Assembly (NCBI GenBank): GCA_001414485.1
Contig: LLEY01000093.1
Coordinates: 1-64,000, forward strand
Source: Calycina herbarum
Lineage: Eukaryota; Ascomycota; Leotiomycetes; Helotiales; Pezizellaceae
Direction of reading: 5' to 3'
DNA length: 64,000 nucleotides
Shown here: one piece after another, positions 34,544 to 48,013 of the stretch
How positions within the stretch are numbered: position 1 is the first letter of the stretch
Layout of the letters: each line of letters starts with the position of its first letter
The notes under the pieces: generated by a model
Database searches by the model: none
The model's input: the letters and a program-made list of their open reading frames with translations, nothing else
What the model was told of the DNA's origin: nothing
Position numbers and translations under genes: made by a program

Positions 34544-35513
34544 TTCTTAGCTTTTGCTTATATAACTTAGTAATTATATAGCTATTAATATTAATATAAT
34601 ATTCTTATATCTCTCGTTTATCTCTAAGCTACTTATGTTTCCGTACTTCTAGGATTCCTATACTATTAAGAGTCCGATCTCTAGTCGCCTTCTATAAACC
34701 TATTCTTAGTATATAAAGAGTTGCTTATTTTAATAGCTCTTATTTAAATAATTTAATTAGAATAGCTCTATTAGTAGGTTAAGCGGGGAGTGCTATAAGA
34801 GTTGTATATATAATATTATTCTTTATATACTCTAATAAAAGACTCTTAATTATACTCTTAATAGTACTCTAATAGCTAGCTCTCTTATCGTATAAAAACC
34901 CTTTCTCGATTATAGTCTTATATATATAATATTTATTAACCTTAGTCTTATCTAACTACTAGACCTACTATATATATTATTATAAGAGAGATAGAGATTC
35001 TAGCCGTAGCTAGAGTTTAAGCTCGATCTGCTTTATCTTTATTGTACTAAACAGTTGCTAGCTAAAGTAGAAGGTATTCTAGTCTATAATTCGAAAATTA
35101 GAGCGATAGCGGAGAACGTCTATAGTTGAGATAAGAATATTATAATCTTTATAGATACGAGAGTATTCTTTATATAGAAATAACTGTTTTAAGCCGGTCT
35201 ACGTAGTAATATTAAGATCTAGGTATCTTAAAGACTAACTCGGTAAGTGCTTATAATACGTTGTTAAATAACGTCTAATTATATCTATTACTTAGCTAGA
35301 ACTATATCTTAAGAAGCTAAGCTAAAGTAGTATAAGCCTCGGGTTATAAATCGCTAAAACCTTAGTAAGTAATTCTATATTAGTACATTCGAGAAGTAGT
35401 TAAAGTATATTATATATTAAGCTAAGCTAAGTACTAGTAATATTAGAATAGATACCTAGCTCTTAGAAAATACTTTAAATTATAGAGCTAATAACGTGTA
35501 CGGATATACTAAG
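34544..35513. other. RIPed AT-rich sequence, unassigned
   Basis: There is no identifiable frame. It ends with AGTTA (35514-35518), the left target duplication of the copia element. Confidence 0.4.
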
Positions 35514-35518
35514 AGTTA

Positions 35519-35897
35519 TATAAGAGAAACAGAGTAACTTATAGAGTAGGCTATAGAGTAGGCTATAGAGTAAGTTATAGGATCGGTGTAGAGTAGGTTA
35601 GATAATCGTTAAATCACGTTTTTATAGAATCGGTAGTATAGATAAAGAGTAAAAGACTTAATTAACTTGATTTCTAACTATAAGAATAGTAGAGAGCTAT
35701 ATATACTTCTGGGATAAGTACTAGAAGCTTCTATACCTTATAAATATAATAGTTACTAGAAGATTCTAAGGATCACGTGTTTACGTAACCGAGAACGTAA
35801 TCGAATCTTCTAGACAATACTAGAAAGAACTAGTATAGACTAAGGTTTAAACCTAAAGCCTATTAGTAAGTAAGGTAATTATTACCTAATACTAATA
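35519..35897 (-). repeat. Copia 3' LTR
   Basis: 379 bases, equal in length to 47626-48004. A tandem ATAGAGTAGGCT-like motif repeats three times near its left end. Terminal dinucleotides are mutated from TG...CA to TA...TA. Confidence 0.85.
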
Positions 35898-36114
35898 TAC
35901 TCTCTTAATAAGTACTTTACTTAATAATAGTGAAAATACTTACTTAACTTTAAAGTAGAAGTAAGTATATAAACTAATAGATAAGTCTATTAACTTAACT
36001 TTAAAGTAGAAGTTAATAGAGTAGATAAGAGTTAAGAATAGACTATTAACTAATCTAGTCTTAAAGAAAGAATATCTCTTTTAAAGAGAGTAATAAAAGT
36101 ATCTCTTTAATAGA

Positions 36115-36600
36115 GAATACTAGAGCTAAGGTCTTTATATAAAGCTAAGCTCTTTAAGAAATCTTTTATATTTTACTTTATCTAAAGCCTTAGTAAAACT
36201 ATCTACTTTTTCTTCTTCAGAAGAGACGTATATAACGTCTATAATTCCCTTAGTAATAAGGTCTCTTATAAAGTAGTATTTTACGTTTATATATTTAGTA
36301 CGTTCGTGAAATACAGGGTTTTCACTTAGGTCTATAGCGCTTTTATTATCTATATATAGAGGAAACTTTACTTGTTTATAATAGCCTAGTTCTTTAAGTA
36401 AAGCTATTATATATATAGCTTCTTTAGTAGCTAGATTAAGAGCTACGTATTCGGCTTCGGTAGAACTTTAAGCTATAATAGATTAAAGTTTACTACGCTA
36501 AGTAAAGGGACCTCCTGCTATATAAAAGATATAGCCGCTAGTAGACTTTTCTGTACTAATATCTCCGGTGTAATCAGCGTCGGTATAACCACTTATATAA
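36115..36600 (-). pseudogene. Copia RNase H relic
   Basis: On the minus strand the frame reads NKSAIDLSENPVFHERTK, then YYFIRDLI and YVSSEEEKVDSFTKAL, the conserved tail of copia polyproteins. It is separated from reverse transcriptase by the inserted chromovirus, whose duplicated ATAAG lies at 36605-36609. Confidence 0.75.
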
Positions 36601-36609
36601 GGAGATAAG

Positions 36610-37062
36610 TGTTACGAATCACGTTATACGTAGTAAGTAGTCTAGACGGCGCTCTGATAGAATAAGGTACGATATCTAGGAAATAGAAGGTAACACAGAA
36701 GGGAATCAGTAATACAAAGGTATTTAGATATTCTAGGATCTTATTATTAGATAACTGTTAGTAGTTATATAATAGATCCTCTTAGATCCCTTAGAGATCC
36801 GGAGAGATCTAGGGATCTAGGCTTATATAGAGATCTAGGTAGTACGGAAAGGTCCTATATATACCGGCACGTCTACTATTAGATAGGAGCTTTGTACTTA
36901 ACTTTAGTTATTAATCTTATTATTTTATTTGATATTTTTAATATAAGTAACGAGTTTACTTCTAAGTAAATAATCTATCGCGTCTATACTTCTTATCTAT
37001 ATACTAACATTTAAGACTTAAGACTTAGTTATCTTTGTTAAGTTCGTTTAAGTTTCGTTATA
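36610..37062 (+). repeat. Chromovirus 5, 5' LTR (type B U3)
   Basis: 453 bases, starting TGTTACGAATCACG and ending GTTTCGTTATA. The U3 has GATCCC/GATCTAG repeats as in chromovirus 2. Confidence 0.85.
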
Positions 37063-40000
37063 CTTTAAGTACCTGCTTAGAAGTACTACTGATATAATAT
37101 CGAAAACTATACTATTCTCGAGTTCGACCTCTATACTTCCTCTAGCGCTAATAATACCGGTAGTACCAGTTACTACTCTTAGAGAGGAAGTGAAATTACT
37201 AGTACTAAGAACGTTTAATAGCTCTCTAGAGAAACTTACTAAGTTTATTATAAAAGCTTTAATATATTTAAACTTTTACTTAGTATAGTTTACTTATAAA
37301 ACTAATTAAGTTATATAGCTTACTACCCGTCTTAAGAGAGTAGTATATAACTAGATAGAGCTATATTTAGAGGATTTTTAGAAGAATAAAATATCGAATA
37401 GAAAAGTATTAAACCTTATAAGTAAAAGTACTTAAGAATTGTTCTTAACTGTTGCTAGATTTAAGAAAGGAATTAACTAGGCGTTCGTAGATATAGATTT
37501 AAAGAAAAAAGTAGTATAAGCTTTATATATCCTCTAATAAAAGAGTTTAGCTACTAAATACACGTTAATATTCTAGTAATACTCTACACGTCTTAGTTAG
37601 AACGACGAAGCCTTACGTAAGCAGTACTATAGAGGATTAAAGAACAGTATTAAAGATAAATTAGCTAGAGATAACTTCCTAGATACACTTAACGAATTAA
37701 CTAATAATATAATTAAGATCGATAATCGAAATTATAAGCAGAGTCTAGAGAAGAAGAGTAGTTATAAACATCGATATTAAGGAAAAGGTAGGAAAAAGGA
37801 CTATAGAGATCCTATAGAAATTAATACTACTTAGAAGCGTTAGGTCTAAGGAAAAGGAACTTAAGACAGAGATCTACTAAAGAAAGAGCTTTCTTAAAAA
37901 GAGTAAGATCGTCGTCGTAAGTAGAACTTATATTACAACTATAGCCTCTCTAGCTATAGAGCAAATAAGTATAATAAGAAGAAAGACTCTAAAGAGAAAC
38001 AAGCTAACGCTACTATCTAAAAAGAAGTAGCTTTACTAGAAAAAATTAAACTTATAAACAAAGAACTTAAAGCTAGAGAATATAGTACGTAGATTGAAAC
38101 AGATACCTTAGATATAATAACAGGCGTTATATATCTACAGCTAAACGAAGGAATCAAGCTACAAGTTAGTAAGGTATAAGACACTAATAACAGTGGGAAT
38201 CCACTTCTTAAAGAATATTATAATACATAGTCGGAAATAGATTATAAATTACCTCTTTAAATAGAATATAAGTTACTACTATTAACTAGTTTATTAGAGT
38301 TATTAGAATTAGAATCTAATTCGTTAGAGGTAAATCTAAGAATATATAAGCCTAAATAAGGCGAGACATAGGTATTTATTAGAACCTTTAAGAGAGAGAA
38401 TAGATAGATATATATAGAAAACTAGAAACCTGATTTCTAGAGCTTATATTCTACTTAAGAAATTAACTCTACTATTTTAACTACCTATAAAATAGTTTAG
38501 AATAAATAAGATAGAGTAACATTAGTAAGCCTTATTACTAGAAGGGAAACTATTAAATTTAAGAAACCTAGACTAGAATAGGTAATATATAATAAGCTAC
38601 CTAGTCCGCCTAAGATAGAAGATATATAGATAGTCGTAGATCTTTAAAAAGAAGTTAGTTTATAGTAGTAGTAGAGTTCTAACGACTTTATAATACGCTT
38701 AAAACCTAGTTTCTTAGGCACGCTACCTAATAACAAGGAAGTTATACTAGAAATAGGAGGCTAGTATACTATAGTTACTTTAGTTAGAAAAGTTAAGATA
38801 ATATTTCAAGAATCTAGAAGTAGAAAGTTATTTAGTATAATCTTTTAAGAGATAAACGAATATAATATAGACTAAGAAATAGAGTTAGTATAGAGAGAGC
38901 TCTACTAACTAATAATTAGAGAACTAAACGCTACCTCTAGAGAAAGCTAGTTAGTTATAACTACGAAAGTTAAGAGGAAGGAACTTCGAGTTATAATCGA
39001 CTCTAGAGCGACGAGTAATTTCCTCTCTCTAACAGCTTTAAAAAAGCTAAACATTCTAATTAAGAATATAAAACTATACTACCTAGAGGTAGTTAATAGA
39101 ATAGACGTTACCTACTAAGATAGGATTATTAATTAGTAAACTATTCTAATAAAGGTTAATATTAAAGAATACTACTTAAATATATAATTCGATATTATTA
39201 AAATAGAAAGTAAGAAAGCAATACTTAGTATACTATAGATTTAAGAACATAATCTAGATATCGATTAGAAGACTTAAATAATAACCTTTAGTTAATATAA
39301 TTATAAAGGATCGTAATTATAACTATAAGGCTAGAACGAGGTTAGCGCCACCTCTTCTAAGACGCTAGAACACCTTACTTAGGGTCCTTTATAAGTTAGT
39401 AAAACAGCTAATAATAAAATACCTATATAGTATAAAGAATTTAAGACTTTGTTTAAAAACCTAGAAGACTTATAAGCCTTACTAAAACATCGCTTATAGG
39501 ATTATAAGATTAAACTAAAAGAGGGTTATTATCTCTTAAAGCAGAAGCTTTAGTTATATAACTAGAAAAGCTTATAGAGAATAGAAAGTTATATAAGAGA
39601 AGGTATTAAGAAGAGATATATTAGAAAATCTAAGTTACTAATTACCTTAAATATACTTATTATTAAGAAGAAAGACGACCTAGATAAGAGAGTATATATT
39701 AATTACTAAGAAGTAAATTATACTATAGTTAAGGACGCTTATCCGCTACTACCTAGCTAATACTTATAAGATAAGTTAGATAAACTAGTACGATTTATAA
39801 AACTAGATTAATAAAACGCTTATAAACTTATATAAATAAAAGTTAGAGATAAATAGAAGATAGTATTTACCTTACTATTAGGCCTTTATAAATATGTAGT
39901 TATACTATTTAGACTTTATAATATACTAGCTATATATTAGAGATAAAATAATAATATTCTAGAAGATCTTTTAAGAGTAATAGTAATTTATTACCTAGAT

Positions 40001-42364
40001 AATATCTTAATATTCTTAGAAAAAGAAGAAGAATATAAGAGATATATTAAAGAAGTTTTATAATAACTTATAAAAGTAAACTCTTAGTTAAAACTCTCGA
40101 AATACAAGTTTAGAGTAACCTAGATACTTTTTCTAGAATAGGTATTTAACTTAGAGAAAATAGAAATAGATCTAGTAAAGATCTAAGACATCTTAAACTA
40201 GAAGTTACTAGAGAATATAAAAGATATATAGTTCTTTCTTAGATTTATAAACTTTTACTATCTATTTATCTAAGACTATATAAAGATTACTAAACTAATA
40301 TTAGTACTAGTTAAGAAAGCTATTAAGTTTAGTTAGAATAAACAGATAAAGAATACTTTTTAGAAAATTAAAGTAAAGTTTATAGAAAAACCTATTCTAT
40401 ACGATTTTAATAAAGATAAACCTAGTATAATTAAAACAGATGCTTTAGATATAGTAGTAGGTATAGTTCACCTATAACTAAATAATAAAGGAAAACTTAT
40501 ACCTATTATATATTATTCTAAAACATTTAACCTAGTATAATAAAACTATAGCATCTTCGACAAGGAATTACTTACTATAGTATTAGCTTTAGAATACTAG
40601 AGAATTTATTTATAGCTAGTAAAATACTAAGTTATAGTTTTATCTAACTATAAGAACCTTAGAACATTTATAATAACTAAGGAACTTACGATAAGACAGT
40701 TAGCTAGATAGTTAGAGATTTTAGAAGGATTTAATATCGTTATATAATATATAAAGAGAATGTTAAACACTTAAGCTAATACTTTTAGCTAGAAACCTAG
40801 ATATAAGAGAAATAAAGAGTATAAGAAGATTATAATCTTAAAAACTCTTAAGAATAGAGACCTAGTACCTACTATATATAAAATAGTAGTAATAAACAAC
40901 ATCTAGATAAATAAAATTTAAAATATATATAAAGGTTATAATTAGTATATAAAAGGAAAATTATAGGTTCTTAGTTTATATATAAAGGAGTTTATATAAG
41001 AATACTATACTACACCTACTTATAGCTACTAAGGAATTCGTAGAACCTTCTAAAGGATAAGATAATACTACTATATTAATTAATTATCTATAATAGTTAA
41101 AGAAGTAATAATAGAATATAATATCTATACTAGGAATAAGGCTTTCTACTATACTTCTTATAGATAGATAAACACTACTCTAATATAATAGGTACCTTAG
41201 AAATCAATATCTATAGATTTTATTATTAAATTACTAAAATCTAAAGATCTAATAATAGAAGTTAAATATAATATAATCTTAGTTATTATAGAATAACTTA
41301 CGAAATATATAGTTCTAATAGTATATATAGAGTTAAGTATAGCTAAGGAATTAGTATTTATATTCTTTAGAGAAGTAGTCTTAAGATATAGACTACTTAA
41401 AGAGATACTCTTAGATAGAGATAAACTCTTTACTTTAAAATTTTAAATTACTCTTATAGAACGATTAAGTATAAAAAGGAAGCTTTCTACAGCTTTCTAC
41501 TCTTAGACGAATAGAGGAAACGAACGTATAAATTAAGTTATTAAAATATACCTTTATTATTATATAAACTACTAGTAAAACAACTAAGTAGAACTACTGC
41601 TTTTAGCATAGTTTACTTATAATAGTTTAGTAATAGAAATAACACTTATTATACTATTCTATACTAATTATAGATATAAATTATCAGTATATTAAGAGCC
41701 GCTATCTACGACTATTAATAATCAACTTACTCGTATTTATATCTTAAGAATCAAGAGTCTATATAAAGAACTTATAAAGGACTTGAAATTCGTAGTAGAA
41801 AGAAACGCGTACTACTATAACAAACGACGTAGTTAGGAGCTAATACTAAAAGAGAGGGATAAAGTCTACTTAGTATAGAAAAATATTAATATAAAAAGAC
41901 TAAGTAATAAACTAGATTATAAGAAACTTAGACTATTTAAAATTAAACAAGTTAAGAGACCTTTAAATTATAAATTAGTACTACTAAAGATAATAAACAT
42001 CTATCTAGTATTCTATATATTCTTACTTAAACTAGCACTATTAAGAGCACTACTAGCCCTACTTATAGAAATTCAACTAGTAAACCTAAACGTTGAATAC
42101 GAAGTCGAAAGGATTCTTAACTATAAACTTATTAGAGAACAAGTTAAATATCTAATTAAATAGTTAGATTACCTATACTTAGAAAACACTTAAGAGTTAA
42201 GAAGTAATCTTAACTATTACTTAATAGAACTTTAGAAGTTCTATTAGAAAAACCTAGGTTTACCTATATTTCATAGTCTAAAAGAAAAGCTGTAAGAAAG
42301 ACTAGATTAAGAGCTACTTTAGATTAGGAACTAGTAAGAATAGGTAGAGCTGCTAGACAGGTAA

Positions 42365-42670
42365 CCTCCGTCTCTCGCTACTCTTCTTCCTCTCTTTCTT
42401 TCTCCTTCTTCTCTTTCTTTTCTACCTTCTTAGTAGTATTAAGTTTATTAAGAAAACGAAGTCCTTAATAGGATATCTTACGTTGCCTTTCTTTAAGAAA
42501 GGCCTTCTACTTTCGTAACCGTAGAATCTTCGCTATTACCTCCTCCTCCTCCCTCTCTAGCTTCTCCTCTTATCTTTTAATAGAGGACTAGTTACTAGTA
42601 TAAGAAACGTTCTTCTCCTAAGCATCGTCGGTTCTATTATATTTTAGCTTCGACTAAACGTATTTAGAAT
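42365..42670 (-). pseudogene. Antisense charged ORF relic in chromovirus 5
   Basis: Between the chromodomain and the 3' LTR, the minus strand carries the counterpart of the antisense relic in chromovirus 2, including the acidic run at about 42540-42560 and the Lys/Glu-rich stretch at about 42385-42430, seen on the plus strand as a long pyrimidine tract. RIP stops are present. Function unknown. Confidence 0.5.
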
Positions 42671-42905
42671 ATTAAGAAGATTAGAAGGTATTAATAAAAC
42701 ATCTACGCTTTTAGGAAGCATAGTAAGAACATAGTAATATTTTATTATAAACTATTTTAATACTTTTAATAAGAAGTATTCGTTCTTCTTTCTTCTTTTA
42801 TATAGAGTAGGATATAATAGAAAGGAAAGAATACTACTAGTACTCTAACCGAGTTTCTTAGCTTATACTTAAGTATAAGGACACGCTAGGCTAAGAAGGG
42901 GATAG

Positions 42906-43358
42906 TGTTATAAATCACGTTATATATAGTAAGTAGTCTAGACAGCGCTCTAATAAGATAAGGTACGATATCTAGGAAATAGAAGGTAATATAAGAGAGA
43001 ATTAGTAATATAAAGGTATTTAGATATTCTAGAATCTTATTATTAGATAACTATTAGTAGTTACGTAATAGATCCTCTTAGATCCCTTAGAGATCTAGAG
43101 AGATCTAGGGATCTAGGCTTATATAGGGATCTAGGTAGTATAGAAAGGTCCTATATATACTAGCACGTCTACTATTAGATAGGAGCTTTATACTTAACTT
43201 TAGTTATTAATCTTATTATCTTATTTAATATTTTTAATATAAGTAACAAGTTCACTTCTAAGTAAACAATCTATCGCGTCTATACTTCTTACCTATATAC
43301 TAACCTTCGAGACTTAAGACTTAGTTATCTTTGTTAAGTTCGTTTAAGTTTCGTTATA
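42906..43358 (+). repeat. Chromovirus 5, 3' LTR (type B U3)
   Basis: 453 bases, equal to the 5' LTR and with the same boundaries. More CpA sites are lost here than in the 5' copy, so the two LTRs were mutated unevenly. Confidence 0.85.
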
Positions 43359-43539
43359 ATAAGTTACTATAATACTTAATACAATAGTTAATAGTAGTAT
43401 TAAGATATCTTAGAACTCTTTTAATAGCTTTAAAGTAATCGTAGCTAGGATTACTAGCGTATCTAGCTAATCTAATAACCGAATAAGCTATATCTAGTCT
43501 AGTTCCTAGAGTAATATAGAGTAAATAACCTATAATATC

Positions 43540-44034
43540 TTAAAAGAGTTTTATATCTTCTTTTGAAGCTTTCTCTTTATTAGGTACTAGCTTTACTTTA
43601 GCTTCCATAGGTGTATATATAAGATTAGCTTCTTTAAAGCTGTACTTTTCTAGTACTTTAGAGATATAGTTACTTTGATCTAGCTTTAAAACCCGGTTAT
43701 TATAAGAGTCTTTACTTATAGTAACGTTTATACCTAGATAGTCTTTTATAAGTCCTAAATCTTTAACTATAAAGTGCTTTTCTAGGTCTTTTATAAATTC
43801 TTTAGCTAATAGAATAGAAGGAGCTATAATAGCTATATTATCTACGTATATACTAAGTATAATAGACTTCTCTCTATTAATCCAAAGATAAGATTCAGAG
43901 TTTAAAGAGCTATACTTTAAGCTTTTAAGTACTTTAGTTAAAGTATAATACCAAATCCTAGCCGATTGCTTTAAGCCGTATAAAGCTTTTAAGAGTAATA
44001 GACTACTAACTTTATTACTCTCTTTTATAGACAA
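43540..44034 (-). pseudogene. Copia reverse transcriptase, longest surviving open segment
   Basis: 164 codons stay open, covering the RVT_2 palm: LKALYGLKQSARIWY, then LSIYVDNIAIIA where YVDD has become YVDN, then the KDLGLIKDYLGI motif. The frame continues upstream with stops to about 44340 (GYIELKSRFVAKGF). The catalytic Asp-to-Asn change (GAT to AAT) fits RIP on the opposite strand and would abolish activity. Downstream the frame ends at TAA in KLF-stop, shortly before the chromovirus insertion. Confidence 0.8.
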
Positions 44035-47000
44035 GTTACTTATGTTTAAGTAAGTTCCTAGTCCTTTAGAAGGCTTTATATATAGATTATTAGTATCTAT
44101 ACGCCCGTGAGTAAAAGCAGATACTATATCTATCTTATATATAATAAGACTATATAGTATAGCTAAAGCAAAAACTAGTTTCTAAGAGATCTACTTAATA
44201 ACACCGGCATAAGAGTCTATATAGTCTCTTCCGTAGATTTGTTCAAAGCCTTTAGCTACGAATCGACTTTTTAGCTCTATATAGCCGTCTTTAAGATCTT
44301 TAATCTTATAAACCCACCTAGTTTTAATAGGTGTAATAGAGGAAGAAGAGGAAGAGTCTATAGAGCTAATAGCTTTCTAAGTTTTATTAGATTCCAGAGT
44401 ATTTAGCTCGCTTTATATAGACTTAATCCAGTAGTTCTTATAAGGATTATTAGAGCTAATAGCTTCTTCGTAAGTTTTAGGTTCTAAAATAAAACCTATA
44501 GGCTTTTTAATAGTAACTTTAGAAGTTATAGCTTTATCTTTATTATTCTCTATTAGGTTTTCACTCTCTATTTTAGAGAGTAAAAGAGCAGAAGCAGCGT
44601 AGTTATAGAAAGAAGCTATATTAGCTTTTTTATTATAGCTTCTTTTATAGTTATAACTAATAGCTTTTCAAGGTCTTAGAGTTATAGTATTCTCTATAGC
44701 CTCTTCGTCTTCGCTTTCTACTATAGGATTAATATCTTCTATAGCTTCTTCTTCTCTTTGAGAGTCTATAGACTCTTCTCTTTAAGGTCTAATAGACTAT
44801 TCTCTTTGAAAGTCTATAGGCTCTTCTATTTCTATAGGTTCTATAGAAGGTTTTTTGCCTTTAGAAGGCTTATTTATAATCTCTAATAGAGTATTATAGT
44901 CTTCTGATTTAGGATCTAGTAGAGTACTATAGTCTTCTTTAAGCTTATAGTTTTCTTTATACTCTAAATCCTCTTTGATAATAATATCTCTAGTAGAGTC
45001 TATAGTCTTTTTATCAAAGTTATAGCCTAAGTAGTTATTAGAGGAATCAAAGCCTACTAGTATTCCTCTATTAGCTTTAACTACTAGCTTTCCTAGCTTA
45101 TCTTTAAGCCTTACTTCTTTTGGCTTAAGATAATAACAAAGAGAGCCTAGTACTTTAATATAAGATATATCCGGCTTCTCTTTAAGAATAGCTTCGTAAG
45201 AAGTAGTCTTTATACTAGAGTTATAAGTTCTATTCTTTATATAAATAATAGACTTAACTAGGTAAGGCTAAAGATATAAAGGTATATTCTTTTCAGCTAC
45301 TATAGCTATAAGTCTTTCTAGAATATATCTATTAAGACGTTCAGATATACCGTTCTGTTCTTAACTATAAGGGCTTATATAATCGTTATATATCCCGTTC
45401 TGTTTATAAAATAGATCCTACTTAGCGCTCTTAAACTCTTTAGTATTATCTAAGTATAATCCTTTAATAGAGATATTAAATTAATTCTTTAATAGCTTAT
45501 ATAGTTCTATTAAATCGTCTAAAGCCTCTGATTTAAGCTTAATAGTATAGATATAGACTAATCTAGTCTTTCTATAAATAAAGGTTATAAAGTAAGATTC
45601 TCCTTTAATTCCTTTAACTCTAAAAGGACCGGCTATATCTAGGTCAAAGTAAGTAAGAGAATCACTATTAATAGGATTCTTTAAAGATATATAGCTTACT
45701 TTCTTAGTTAATTTACCTAGATAACAAGGTTTACAGTTATCTATAGTCTTATTTAACTTATTACTAAGCTTAAATCCTATAGTATTATCTATAGTTTTAA
45801 CTAAATACTCCGGGTTTAAGTAATTAAGCCTCTTATATAGTAGAGTAAGATTCTCTTCTTTAATAAGTAGCTCTATTCCTTTATAAGTAATAGATATATT
45901 ACCTTTACCTAGTAAAGGTTCTTTAACGTTATTAGCTACTGTAATAGAGCTATTAAGCTCTTTAAAGTTATGAAGCTAGTCCTTATTCGGTGTAAAGTGC
46001 TCGGAAGCTCCGGAGTCTAATACTAGTCTATTATTATTAGAACTAGTAAAGCTAGTTATAGTATTACTATTAGAACTAGCTGATATAATAACTTTAGAAG
46101 ATGCTTTAGAGTTATTAGAGTTATCGGAGTTCTTATCTTTATCTTTGTCTTTATTCTTCTTTCTTTTATCCTTCTTAGAAGAGTTATTACTAGTATTATT
46201 ACTAGTATTATTATTATTATTACTCTTTCTAAGCTCCGGGTAAAGTATAAAGTACTTACTCTTAATATGTCCTGTTTTATTACAGTGAGTACATAGAGAG
46301 CTATTCTTAATAGAAGCCTTATTAGCTTCTAAATCACTTCTTTAAGTTATTCTAGACTCTTCACCTATAAGGTCGCTTATAAGCTCTTCTAATTCTATAG
46401 AACTAATATCGCTTCCTATATCTTCGTATTTTCTAGATATAAAGGAATCGAAAGAGCTAGGAAGGCTATTAAAGATAGTAACTAGTATAAAAGCATTAGA
46501 TATCTTCTCGTCTAAGCTTCTTAAGTATATAGCCGAGGATTGGATTTCAGATATATACTCTTCTAAAGTATTAAAGTTACTATAGCAGGCGTTAGTTATC
46601 TTATTATAATAACGCTCTACTAGTTCTAGACTAGAGCTACTGAAATCGGACTTAATCTTATCTCAAAGTATAGAAGGAGAATCGATATCTATATATCTCT
46701 TTATATTATTAGAAGAGATAATAGCTTATAAAGCGGCTAGAGCTCTATTAATTTTAGCTCTATAATCGTCGAGTTTGTCCTCGTATCTTACTACTAGTTC
46801 GTCCGATTTAGGCTCGAGTATTCCTTCTTCTATCTTATTATAGTATAAAGACTTCTTAGGTTCTTTAATAGTACCTAAGATATAAGGTATATACCCGTTT
46901 ATTTTAAGAAACAGCTCGGCTTCTATAAGCTACTCTATATAATTAGAGCGGCCGATTAGCTTCTCTCCTTTAAAAGAAGTAGAAGATATATTAAAAAAAC

Positions 47001-47625
47001 CTCTTTAAAGTCTATATATATATATATAGATAGATAAACGTACTCTTTAAACAAGTACTTATTAGCTTTTTCAGTTAGAGAAGAATAGTAAGTTTTATAC
47101 TCTCTTTCGAATATAAATAACTATACTATCTTTCTTTCTTACTAAGCTAACTTATCTTATATAAGAATAGGATAATCCACGTACTAATTAAGCTATACTT
47201 AACCCTCTCCGAGGATAGCTTCTTATAAGTATAGATAATAGTAGTCTTATATAATCTAAAAGTCTATATATAAGTCTTTATATAAAGGTAGCTATAAGCC
47301 TAGACTTCTTAGTTTAAGAAGAAGGTTATACCACCTGCTATGGGATAATGTAATCGTAACAGATATAGCCGTAGGTCTAAGTATAAGTAGTATATATACG
47401 AGTTTTTATATATATTTACTTATATCTCTAGCTTTATACTCGCTAGAGCTCCTATCTTAGAGACGTAGGACATAGGTCTCTAAAACTAAAGACTTCACTA
47501 TTTAGAGAGAGTATACTTACGAATATAACGGTATTCGGTACCGGAAGTCACGTTCTGTCACGTGGTATCACGTGAAAAGCAAATCGATTCCAGAGACCTA
47601 AAGTTAGCTCTCCGAGCTTATAACC

Positions 47626-48004
47626 TATAGAAGAAACAGAGTAACTTATAGAGTAGGCTATAGAGTAGACTATAGAGTAAGTTACAAGATCGGTGTAGAG
47701 TAGGTTAGGTAATCGTTAAATCACGTTTTTATAGAATCGGTAGTATAGATAAAGAGTAAAAGACTTAATTAACTTGATTTCTAACTATAAGAATAGTAGA
47801 GAGCTATATATACTTCTAGGATAAGTACTAGAAGCTTCTATACCTTATAAATATAATAGTTACTAGAAGATTCTAAGGATCACGTGTTTACGTAACCGAG
47901 AAGGTAACCGAATCTTCTAGATAATACTAGAAAGAACTAGTATAGACTAAGGTTTAAACCTAAAGCCTATTAGTAAGTAAGGTAATTATTACCTAATACT
48001 AATA
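47626..48004 (-). repeat. Copia 5' LTR
   Basis: 379 bases, differing from its partner by transitions only as far as I compared. The 13 bases to its right (48001-48013) hold the LTR end, the AGTTA duplication and the TA at which Fot-3 inserted. Confidence 0.85.
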
Positions 48005-48013
48005 AGTTATATA

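Larger units (their letters stand above)
36610..43358 (+). mobile_element. Chromovirus (Ty3/Gypsy) 5, nested in copia
   Basis: 6749 bases between 453-base LTRs, with exact 5-base target duplications ATAAG (36605-36609 and 43359-43363). Plus-strand order: gag (about 37080-37720), zinc-knuckle relic near 37915-37965 with Cys changed to Tyr, reverse transcriptase with YYLDNILIF near 39984-40010, RNase H near 40430-40700, integrase near 41150-41700, and a chromodomain at about 42095-42245 (EYEVERILNYK). The polypurine tract AGAAGGGGATAG abuts the 3' LTR. Its gag differs from chromoviruses 1, 2 and 7 while pol is similar. RIP has placed stops throughout. Confidence 0.9.
35519..48004 (-). mobile_element. 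Ty1/Copia LTR retrotransposon, RIPed, split by chromovirus 5
   Basis: Two 379-base LTRs (35519-35897, 47626-48004) with identical target duplications AGTTA (35514-35518, 48005-48009). Without the inserted chromovirus and its duplicated 5 bases it is 5732 bases. Minus-strand order from the right: gag with a zinc knuckle (CTHCNKTGHIKSKY near 46255-46310, last Cys changed to Tyr), integrase (LDNTKEFKSAK near 45430-45460, from a DNGTEF motif), reverse transcriptase (43540 to about 44340) and RNase H (about 36115-36600: DNKSAIDLSENPVFHERTK). Gag-before-integrase-before-RT is the copia order. The insertion at 36610 cuts RNase H from RT. Confidence 0.9.
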
